This document shows positions 1-6,825 of a DNA stretch of 6,825 bases, one piece after another; positions within the stretch are counted from its first letter, which is position 1, and each line of letters begins with the position of its first letter. Position numbers and translations under genes: made by a program. Source of the DNA: Chloroflexi bacterium UBA2235 (GTDB lineage Bacteria; Chloroflexota; UBA11872; UBA12225); assembly GCA_002347925.1 (NCBI GenBank), contig DDYL01000115.1, positions 1,252 to 8,076 on the forward strand. Direction: 5' to 3'. The notes below the pieces were generated by a model that worked only from the letters and a program-made list of their open reading frames with translations, searched no databases and had not been told where the DNA came from.

Positions 1-747
1 GCTTCCGTTGTTGCACCGGGGCAGAAGTGGCTGAAGCGCGTGGTGGCTGAGATGGGGGGCAAGAATGCGATTGTGGTTGACGAAACGGCAGACCTCGACG
101 CGGCTGCAACCGCGGTGGCAGCCAGTGCCTTCGGGTTCGGGGGTCAGAAGTGTTCGGCGTGCTCGCGCCTGATCGTGGTTGATTCCGTGCACGACCGGTT
201 AGTCGACCTCGTCATCGAGCGGACGAGGAAGATCCGGATTGGCGACCCGAGGGATTTCACCAATGATTTGGGCGCGCTGGCGAGTGCCGACCAGAAGCGG
301 ACTGCTGAACGGTATATCGCGATAGCCCACGAGGAGGGAAAGGTGGTCTACGGACCGGGCGTCCCGGTTCCAGAGACCGGGCACTACGTTGCGCCCCACA
401 TCGTCACCGAAGTTGCGTCGCGAAGCCGGCTGGGCCAGGAGGAGATCTTTGGACCTGTACTGTCGGTCATCCGGGCGGCAGATTTTGATGACGCGATCCG
501 GATCGCAAACGACACCGACTTCGGATTGACTGGCGCGGTCTTCTCACGCGACGAAGCGAGACTCGCTCGCGCCGTCGAGGAGTACCAATGCGGGAACCTT
601 TACCTCAACCGAAAGTGCACCGGAGCATTCGTCGGGGTCGAGCCGTTCGGGGGCTTCAACCTCTCCGGAACCGACAGCAAGGCGGGAGGACATGACTACT
701 TGCTGCTCTTTCTCCAGGGCAAGTCGATCTCAACACCTACCAACTGA
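1..747 (+). CDS. pruA: 1-pyrroline-5-carboxylate dehydrogenase, C-terminal part (5' truncated by window)
   Basis: NAD(P)-dependent aldehyde dehydrogenase that oxidises L-glutamate gamma-semialdehyde (from 1-pyrroline-5-carboxylate) to glutamate, the second step of proline breakdown and also used in arginine/ornithine breakdown; cytoplasmic. The frame is open from base 1, so the GTG at 40 is internal and the true start lies upstream. About 248 residues remain of a family usually over 500. Seen: general-base Glu17 in EMGGKN, catalytic Cys51 in GQKCSACSR (34 residues later, the normal aldehyde dehydrogenase spacing), the cofactor-side Glu148 in EEIFGPV, and the P5C dehydrogenase C-terminal signature NRKCTG at 203-208 followed by EPFGGFNLSGTDSKAGG, which separates this subfamily from generic aldehyde dehydrogenases. 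It ends at TGA 745-747, convergent to groEL. Whether it is a stand-alone enzyme (PruA/RocA) or the end of a PutA fusion cannot be seen, but ending right after this domain fits the stand-alone form. Confidence 0.92.
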   Translation, partial: ASVVAPGQKWLKRVVAEMGGKNAIVVDETADLDAAATAVAASAFGFGGQKCSACSRLIVVDSVHDRLVDLVIERTRKIRIGDPRDFTNDLGALASADQKRTAERYIAIAHEEGKVVYGPGVPVPETGHYVAPHIVTEVASRSRLGQEEIFGPVLSVIRAADFDDAIRIANDTDFGLTGAVFSRDEARLARAVEEYQCGNLYLNRKCTGAFVGVEPFGGFNLSGTDSKAGGHDYLLLFLQGKSISTPTN

Positions 748-766
748 AGGGTGTGCGCGCAGTTAG

Positions 767-811
767 TGCGCAAGCGAAAGGGGGAGGTCCATAGTACCTC
801 CCCCTTGCGCA
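767..811. terminator. Compound hairpin between convergent genes, probable bidirectional terminator
   Basis: An inner perfect inverted repeat pairs 778-788 (AAGGGGGAGGT) with 796-806 (ACCTCCCCCTT), 11 bp around a 7-nt loop. An outer 8-bp repeat TGCGCAAG at 767-774 matches CTTGCGCA at 804-811, so either the 11-bp stem or a longer stem with a 5-6 nt bulge can form. It lies 36 nt past the groEL stop and 19 nt past the dehydrogenase stop. Read on the minus strand the stem is followed by CTTTCGCTT, a weak U-rich stretch, so termination of groEL is the better supported role. On the plus strand there is no U tract, and termination of the dehydrogenase message there is inference. Confidence 0.65.
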
Positions 812-847
812 GAATCCCTGCCGCCCGCGTCGCGGACGACAGTCTGG

Positions 848-2470
<1,623 letters not shown>

Positions 2471-2672
2471 GGTTCATCCTCCTACCGGTATCAGGTACCC
2501 CTACTTCGGGGGTGTGGTCGCTAGTCTCACCGCCGTGGTGGGCAGTCGACCGCTTCAATCAAAACTCACGCGTTGCCGCGTGCAGTGCCTCGGCTCCGGA
2601 CAATCTGTGTGTCCCAACCTGCGCGCGTTGCCAACGTCCCGCAGGGATTAGCAGTCGTCCGGGGCGAGTGCC
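2471..2672 (-). other. Predicted groEL 5' leader, about 200 nt
   Basis: If transcription starts near 2672, as the promoter at 2679-2707 predicts, the groEL message has an untranslated leader of about 200 nt. A small hairpin is visible close to the ribosome site: 2497-2501 (ACCCC) pairs with 2509-2513 (GGGGT) around a 7-nt loop. A 9-bp direct repeat CGCGTTGCC occurs at 2569-2577 and 2624-2632, and CGTTGCCAACG at 2626-2636 is a short inverted repeat. I see no convincing coding sequence or known riboswitch in it. A second promoter nearer the gene would shorten the leader, but none was obvious. Confidence 0.45.
2478..2483 (-). promoter_or_regulatory. groEL ribosome binding site
   Basis: The minus strand reads AGGAGG here, a full Shine-Dalgarno core, followed by ATGAACC and then the GTG start at 2470. 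This decides the start: GTG has a 7-nt spacer and opens the GroEL frame, while the ATG at 2477-2475 abuts the site with no spacer and leads into a 41-codon reading frame unrelated to GroEL. Confidence 0.85.
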
Positions 2673-2674
2673 AA
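2648..2674 (-). promoter_or_regulatory. CIRCE-like HrcA operator, start-site proximal
   Basis: The plus strand reads TTAGCAGTC, nine bases, then GAGTGCCAA, the exact 9-N9-9 geometry of CIRCE (consensus TTAGCACTC-N9-GAGTGCTAA). Sixteen of 18 arm positions match: one change in each arm. CIRCE is the binding site of the HrcA repressor, which controls groE and dnaK operons in many bacteria. The site covers the predicted transcription start near 2672 and would also lie at the 5' end of the mRNA. HrcA itself is not encoded in the window. Confidence 0.85.
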
Positions 2675-2678
2675 TATC

Positions 2679-2707
2679 AGTATACGAGGGCCGTTAGCAG
2701 TTGGCAA
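2679..2707 (-). promoter_or_regulatory. Predicted sigma-70-type promoter of groEL
   Basis: On the minus strand the -35 box TTGCCA lies at 2707-2702 (5 of 6 to TTGACA) and the -10 box TATACT at 2684-2679 (5 of 6 to TATAAT), with an ideal 17-bp spacer. The predicted start is around 2672. The -35 box sits in the spacer of the upstream CIRCE-like site and the start site lies in the downstream one, which independently supports the assignment because HrcA operators normally overlap housekeeping promoters. Confidence 0.75.
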
Positions 2708-2720
2708 GAGAGACTGCTAA
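2694..2720 (-). promoter_or_regulatory. Second CIRCE-like HrcA operator, over the -35 box
   Basis: The plus strand reads TTAGCAGTT, nine bases, then GACTGCTAA. The arms are complementary at 8 of 9 positions and keep the 27-bp CIRCE layout; 15 of 18 arm bases match consensus. Its centre is 46 bp from the centre of the other operator. The half-site TTAGCAGTC on the minus strand is identical to the plus-strand left arm of the first site, so both share the same departure from consensus (G for C at arm position 7). Between this site and the stop of the propeller gene (2721-2754) nothing else is seen. Confidence 0.75.
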
Positions 2721-2754
2721 TCGCGACGGTCCTGGGATTTCGAGAAACGAGGGG

Positions 2755-4248
2755 TCACGGGACGAGTGCAAGGGTCGCTGCACCGGCTCCCACATTGATG
2801 GTGTCGGTCACCGCCATCGTCCCGAGGTCGATGACTGAGACGGTTCCAGACCCCGAGTTCGCAACATACGCGCGCTGACCATCGCCACCGAGGACGATGG
2901 CTTGGGGTTGTTGGCCCACTGGGATCACTGCCTGGACCTCGGAGGACTCGCGATTGACCACTTGGATCAGGCCCAATTGACCATTGACCACGAGGAGACG
3001 CACGCCGTCGGGGTGAAGAACGAATCCGTTCACGCCATTTCCCACGTCGATGATCCTGCGGGTTTCGCCGTTTGACGCGTCCAGGGCGTAGACGGTCGTG
3101 GTCGATTGGTTACCGAGATACAGGGTCTGGCCATCGTCGGAGAGTTGGGTCTCGCCCGGCCAGACTGGGGTGCGGATTGGTGGTCGGATCGTTCCCGTCG
3201 CGACGTCGACGAGTGACACCTCGCTCGTTGTTCGATGCGACACCGCCAAGACGGTTCCCTGAGATGTGAAGCGGAGCGTTCCGGTGCGCCGGGGGAAGTT
3301 CAGGCGGCGAATAACCCTGCTACCGCGGGAATCAAGTTCGATGACATTCGAATACTCCTGCCCTTCAGCGCCTGCCGTGGCAACCCAGACGTGCCCATCC
3401 ACAGGCCCGACGGCGATTGCACTGACCGCGCCTGCGTTCAGCGGGGTGCGTGTCTCAATCGACATGTCGTCCGCGCGGATGGTCACAAGTTCGTTTGACC
3501 CGCCCCAACTTGCAAACAATCGCCGCGACGCAAGCGCGCCGGCGAGATAGGTGAACCGCCCGCCACCGAGGGTCGGAGGCGACGACGGGTTGAGCACGGT
3601 GCCAGACACAAGGTCGATTGCCGAAATACGCGGCTGCAAGTGACCCACAAACAGCCGTGCCATTGTTGCGGGACCGCGTGCTGGTGTCTGGACCGGTGCA
3701 GTGGCGGGGCCAACCATCGGTGTCCGTGGGACTGACGGTGTCGGCGATGCGATCGGCCGTGTGCCGGCCACACCCGCAGTTGTTGGCACCGCGGCCGTAC
3801 CCGGAATAGTTGCGGTAGCTGAGAGCGATAGGTCGATATCGCGGGAGGATTGCCCGGCACCCGGTGGGCCAAGTGTGATTGGGTCCGAGACCACTTGACC
3901 GACTTGGGCCTTGCGGGCCCGGATTACGACCCCGGTGGTCGCTGGAGAGGTGAACCGGAGTTCGCCACGGGCATCGGTCGGTTGGATCTCGAGGATCAGG
4001 CCACCAAACCGGTCCCTGATCTCGACGGTAGCATCGGCCACCGGGGCACCAGACGCATCCCGGATGCGGATGCGGACGGGAAACCGGGGTTGAGGCGTGG
4101 GGTTCGCCGCGCCAGTCGTTTCAGGTGCGCCTGCCGGGTCGATCACGTCGAGAATGGAGATGCCCTCGTTCACCGCGGTAATCCGAATTGCCCCAACCAC
4201 CCCCAGCCCCATCACAACCGCCATCACTCCGGCGACCACGCGCTTCAT
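2755..4248 (-). CDS. Membrane-anchored/secreted Ig-like plus YVTN-type beta-propeller protein, 497 aa
   Basis: Exact function unknown. The N-terminus MKRVV followed by a hydrophobic stretch at about 4-20 is an uncleaved anchor or signal peptide, so most of the protein should be outside the membrane. Residues 56-127 look like a carboxypeptidase-regulatory/Ig-like beta-sandwich (VRIRIRDASGAPVADATVEI, then a GELRFTSP turn). Residues 143-196 are a Pro/Thr/Ala/Ser-rich linker. Residues 197-497 form seven propeller blades of about 40 residues; the last, YVANSGSGTVSVIDLGT, is a textbook YVTN repeat, and others include LYLGNQSTTTVYALDASNG. Such propellers usually bind proteins or ligands; no enzyme motif is seen. 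The start at 4248 is chosen because GGAGGAGG precedes it and the hydrophobic segment follows directly; the frame extends to 4302 but that N-terminus is polar and lacks a ribosome site. It lies 138 nt downstream of the VWA protein gene on the same strand, suggesting a shared transcript. No clear terminator separates it from the groEL promoter. Confidence 0.85.
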   Translation of the reverse strand: MKRVVAGVMAVVMGLGVVGAIRITAVNEGISILDVIDPAGAPETTGAANPTPQPRFPVRIRIRDASGAPVADATVEIRDRFGGLILEIQPTDARGELRFTSPATTGVVIRARKAQVGQVVSDPITLGPPGAGQSSRDIDLSLSATATIPGTAAVPTTAGVAGTRPIASPTPSVPRTPMVGPATAPVQTPARGPATMARLFVGHLQPRISAIDLVSGTVLNPSSPPTLGGGRFTYLAGALASRRLFASWGGSNELVTIRADDMSIETRTPLNAGAVSAIAVGPVDGHVWVATAGAEGQEYSNVIELDSRGSRVIRRLNFPRRTGTLRFTSQGTVLAVSHRTTSEVSLVDVATGTIRPPIRTPVWPGETQLSDDGQTLYLGNQSTTTVYALDASNGETRRIIDVGNGVNGFVLHPDGVRLLVVNGQLGLIQVVNRESSEVQAVIPVGQQPQAIVLGGDGQRAYVANSGSGTVSVIDLGTMAVTDTINVGAGAATLALVP

Positions 4249-4252
4249 GGCA

Positions 4253-4260
4253 CCTCCTCC
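4253..4260 (-). promoter_or_regulatory. Ribosome binding site of the propeller-protein gene
   Basis: The minus strand reads GGAGGAGG here, then TGCC and the ATG at 4248. The upstream GGAGG gives a 7-nt spacer and the downstream one a 4-nt spacer. This supports the internal ATG over the upstream in-frame codon at 4302. Confidence 0.8.
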
Positions 4261-4354
4261 CATGCAGGCAGCGTCATTCGGGAGCCGGTTCCCTTCGCAC
4301 ACCCCGGCGTCAGGCGCGTCGGGAGATGGCTTCGTTCCCCCCCATGCACTGCCT

Positions 4355-4386
4355 GAAGCGCCGGATCGTGCAGTCGCTCCGGCTTC
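4355..4386 (-). other. Imperfect hairpin just after the VWA gene stop
   Basis: GAAGC plus CCGGA at 4355-4365 can pair with TCCGGCTTC at 4378-4386, giving about 9 bp with a 1-2 nt bulge and a 12-nt loop. It abuts the stop codon of the VWA gene. On the minus strand it is followed by AGGCAGTGC rather than a U tract, so it is not a standard intrinsic terminator; it could be a message-end or processing structure or chance in GC-rich DNA. In the rest of the gap (4261-4354) I see no promoter. Confidence 0.3.
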
Positions 4387-6825
4387 TTACCGCGCATTTC
4401 CCTGCCCTGGCCATGCCACAAACCATTCCCAGGCGTGTGCAGTCGCGGTCACTGGCATTCGGGCGATCCGCTTGGCAGTCGCCACGACGCCACGGACATC
4501 TGCCCACGTTGGCCTCAGCCGTCGGAGAGCGACATCGACCACGAAGAGCGACACCGCCGTCATCAACAGTTCCGGCCAGATGTCGCGCGGGGCGGTCCGG
4601 TGGATCGTATCCCGCCGCCATGCGTCCGCGGGCGTGGGAATCGCGGGCGCGCCACTCTCCGAGGCAAGGCGTTCCAGCAGTGTCCGGTTTCCCCACGCCG
4701 GGGCATGTTCCACGGGATACGCGCGGTCGAACCCGGCGATCTCCGACGCGACCACCTCTCCGCTCGTGTCGGTCTGCGTAACCCGCACGAAGTAGACGCC
4801 GGGGGATCGTGCGTCGAAGTCGCCCTGGTAGCGTCCTGGCGCCACCTGTGAAAGGTTGACGCGTCGTGAAGCGCCATCCGGCCCGGCGATATCGGCCGAC
4901 GAGGCCAGGAGGTCCCCGAACCCTCCTCCGGGTGCCCAGGCATCCACCAGCACACGCGCCCGCGTACCGTCACCCTCTGGCGACGGCAGCACCCGGACCG
5001 CAATGTTCGGATTCCCCGGCGCGGGCATCGACCACCGGATCGCTTGCACCCAGAGCGACCGGAAGGCGTCACCCCCCACCCAGTCTCGGGACCACGGGCC
5101 CTCCAGGTCCGCCGTCCAGACCAGCGCGCGTCCGAGCCCGTACTGCCATTGTGCGAGGACCGTCTCCTCCTGGTCGCTGGTCAGGATGATCTCCGCACCC
5201 GGGCGAGGTGTGGTCCGCATGTATCCGTGGAGTTGCGGGAAGTCATTCGGGACCAGCCCGCGCACCGCACTCGAGGCAGCGGCCAGCCGTGGCTTGAAGT
5301 CGCGTTCCTGCTTGTGCGCGCGACCCGCCAGGCGTGCCTCCTGCGTCATGATCTGCGGCACCGCGGAAGGGGTGTCGGTGAAGTAGTAGCGCCCGCTTCC
5401 CCGCCGGGCCAGATCTTGCAGCAGGGTCTTTCCCGCCTCACTCGATACGCCGACGGTCGAGAGGGTGATGTTCGCCCTTCGGTACGCATTCAGCAGGTTC
5501 GGGAATGGCGCCGGCGTACCCTCGCCGTCCGTCAGCAGGATGACATGCTTCACGCGCGCCTGCGTGGCCTGGAGACCCCGGTAGGCCACGTCAAGCGCGG
5601 CATAGATGTCGGTGCCCCCATCGGGTTGGATCGTCGCGATGCGGTCGGCGACCGTCCTGAAGTCCGCAGGCCCGCGCAGGGGACGGATCTCCGAGACCCA
5701 CCGGGCGTTGTAGTCAAAGGCGACCACACCGATCTGGTCACCCTCGCGCAACGTCTCGATCGCAAGGGTGGCGCCCTCCTTGGCGAGATCCATCCGGCTT
5801 GCACGACGGTCCCGCGTGTCGATCCCCGACATGCTGCCCGAACGGTCGATCACGATGACGATCGCGAGCGTCGACGCCTGGTCATTTTCAGGGAGTTGCA
5901 CCGTCACCGGCAGGGCGTCCTCAAGCGGGGTCCCGGCGTACTCGCCCTGCCCGAACGTGTGTTCCCCACCGGCCACCACCAGTCCGCGCCCGCCTGACGA
6001 CACCGCCTCGCGGATTGCCGTCATCTGGGCGCCCGTCATCGCCGTCGCAGGCACGTCCGCAAGCACGATCGCGTCGAAGCTGGCCAACCCCTGCGCGGTT
6101 CCCGGGATCCCGTCCGGTGAGACCACCTCCGTCAGGATGCGGGCCTCACCGAGGGCACGACGGAGCGCCGTTGCGGTGTCTGGAGAACCTTCCACGACGA
6201 GTACCCGCGCGGGCTTGGATACCAGCGTGTGTGCCCAGGCCATGTTGTTCTCTGCAAGCGCATCCCCGGGCGCCGCGAGTTCGGCAGCAAACGCCCACGC
6301 ACCCGGGCCCAACCGTCCGAGGGCGACGGGAATCTCCGCGGGCCCCTGATCGAGGTCCAGCGTGCGATCGAAGACCAGCGTCCCGCGATCGCCGACCCCA
6401 GCCGGTCCCGCGCCATCCCCGGCCGCGCGCGCCCAGACTTGAAGGCGGGCGGTCATCGGCGATGGCGAGATGATCGCGATGCGGCCCTCGGCATCGTCAC
6501 CATCGTGCAACGTCGGCGCGACGGCGAACGAGGCAATCGCGGCGTCATCGAGGCGGCCCGGCACCGAGTACGTTGCAATCTCCACGTCCCCGAGCGCCGG
6601 TGCCCGCGAGGCAGCCCTCGCGCTTCCGGTCGTTTCATTCCCGTCCGACAGCAGCACAAGGCGTCGGAGGTACCCGGCGGTCGCCGGTGGCAGGAGCGCC
6701 GCCCCGGTCGAGATCGCGTCCTCGATGTTGGTGGCCGTCTCCGCCGCCTGAGCCGCAACGGTCCCCGGCACGCCCGCCCGGGCCACGCGCGCATCCGGAC
6801 GGCGGACGTATGAATAAGGGGGCGA
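4387..6825 (-). CDS. Large membrane protein: VWA, inactive GATase1-like, VWA (5' truncated by window)
   Basis: Function unknown; this type is annotated as a VWA-domain or glutamine-amidotransferase-like membrane protein. The frame has no stop up to the window edge, so GTG 6786 is probably internal and 812 residues are visible. Residues 1 to about 75 are the end of a first VWA domain (TNIEDA, then LVLLSDGNET). About 95-190 is a beta-rich segment. About 205-315 is a class I glutamine-amidotransferase-like fold (ARVLVVEGSPDT to VAGGEHTFG); no Cys sits at the nucleophile turn, so it should be inactive. About 318-485 is a complete second VWA with an intact metal site: DRSGS at 327-331, Thr405 in GGTD, Asp433 in LTDGEG. 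A conserved-looking segment with WQYGLGRALVWTADLEGPWS (about 560-580) and a beta domain (about 605-700) follow, then one membrane helix near 750-768 and a basic tail. The bulk is thus expected outside and the tail inside. Short same-strand gap to the propeller gene suggests a unit. Confidence 0.88.
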   Translation of the reverse strand, partial: SPPYSYVRRPDARVARAGVPGTVAAQAAETATNIEDAISTGAALLPPATAGYLRRLVLLSDGNETTGSARAASRAPALGDVEIATYSVPGRLDDAAIASFAVAPTLHDGDDAEGRIAIISPSPMTARLQVWARAAGDGAGPAGVGDRGTLVFDRTLDLDQGPAEIPVALGRLGPGAWAFAAELAAPGDALAENNMAWAHTLVSKPARVLVVEGSPDTATALRRALGEARILTEVVSPDGIPGTAQGLASFDAIVLADVPATAMTGAQMTAIREAVSSGGRGLVVAGGEHTFGQGEYAGTPLEDALPVTVQLPENDQASTLAIVIVIDRSGSMSGIDTRDRRASRMDLAKEGATLAIETLREGDQIGVVAFDYNARWVSEIRPLRGPADFRTVADRIATIQPDGGTDIYAALDVAYRGLQATQARVKHVILLTDGEGTPAPFPNLLNAYRRANITLSTVGVSSEAGKTLLQDLARRGSGRYYFTDTPSAVPQIMTQEARLAGRAHKQERDFKPRLAAASSAVRGLVPNDFPQLHGYMRTTPRPGAEIILTSDQEETVLAQWQYGLGRALVWTADLEGPWSRDWVGGDAFRSLWVQAIRWSMPAPGNPNIAVRVLPSPEGDGTRARVLVDAWAPGGGFGDLLASSADIAGPDGASRRVNLSQVAPGRYQGDFDARSPGVYFVRVTQTDTSGEVVASEIAGFDRAYPVEHAPAWGNRTLLERLASESGAPAIPTPADAWRRDTIHRTAPRDIWPELLMTAVSLFVVDVALRRLRPTWADVRGVVATAKRIARMPVTATAHAWEWFVAWPGQGNAR

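Noticed and set aside
2497..2513. Riboswitch or thermosensor in the groEL leader
   Set aside because: Only a 5-bp hairpin is visible, it does not cover the ribosome site, and it matches no known riboswitch core.
4249..4302. Extended N-terminus of the propeller protein from 4302
   Set aside because: The added 18 residues are polar and precede the hydrophobic anchor; the internal ATG at 4248 has a strong GGAGGAGG site.
4355..4386. Intrinsic terminator after the VWA gene
   Set aside because: The stem is imperfect and no U tract follows on the minus strand; kept only as a low-confidence hairpin.
5044..5997. A 317-codon open frame on the plus strand
   Set aside because: It lies wholly antisense to the VWA protein gene, has Arg/Pro-rich shadow composition, and shows no recognisable domain. 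Long antisense frames are expected in GC-rich DNA.
6784..6786. GTG as the start of the VWA protein
   Set aside because: The frame stays open to the window edge, and a first VWA domain is visible only as its C-terminal half, so the true start must lie outside the window.

Overview
This GC-rich window looks like a bacterial chromosome segment. The closest general resemblance is to Chloroflexota (Thermomicrobia/Sphaerobacter-like), judged from the type of large von Willebrand A membrane protein, a secreted YVTN-type propeller protein and a CIRCE-controlled groEL. That placement is inference from gene style; no taxonomic marker is present. Nothing here indicates a phage, transposon, CRISPR array, tRNA or rRNA.

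Layout: (1) Positions 1-747, plus strand, hold the 3' half of a 1-pyrroline-5-carboxylate dehydrogenase gene cut by the window edge. (2) Positions 748-847 are a convergent intergenic gap with a strong compound hairpin, probably a terminator shared by both sides. (3) Positions 848-2470, minus strand, hold a complete groEL with a GTG start and an unusual C-terminus lacking the Gly-Gly-Met tail. (4) Positions 2471-2754 are the groEL control region: a leader of about 200 nt, a good sigma-70-type promoter and two CIRCE-like HrcA operators, one over the predicted start site and one over the -35 box. (5) Positions 2755-4248, minus strand, hold a membrane-anchored or secreted protein with an Ig-like domain, a Pro/Thr/Ala-rich linker and a seven-bladed beta-propeller. 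(6) Positions 4249-4386 are a short gap with the propeller gene's ribosome site. (7) Positions 4387-6825, minus strand, hold most of a large membrane protein with two VWA domains around a catalytically dead glutamine-amidotransferase-like domain; its 5' end lies outside the window.

The VWA and propeller genes run in the same direction with a 138-nt gap and no visible promoter between them, so they may be co-transcribed and act together at the cell surface. groEL follows on the same strand but has its own heat-shock promoter and repressor sites. The proline/glutamate catabolic dehydrogenase faces groEL and is unrelated in function. The most distinctive element is the promoter clamped by two CIRCE-like operators. 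No wholly new system is evident; the VWA plus propeller pair is the least characterised part.
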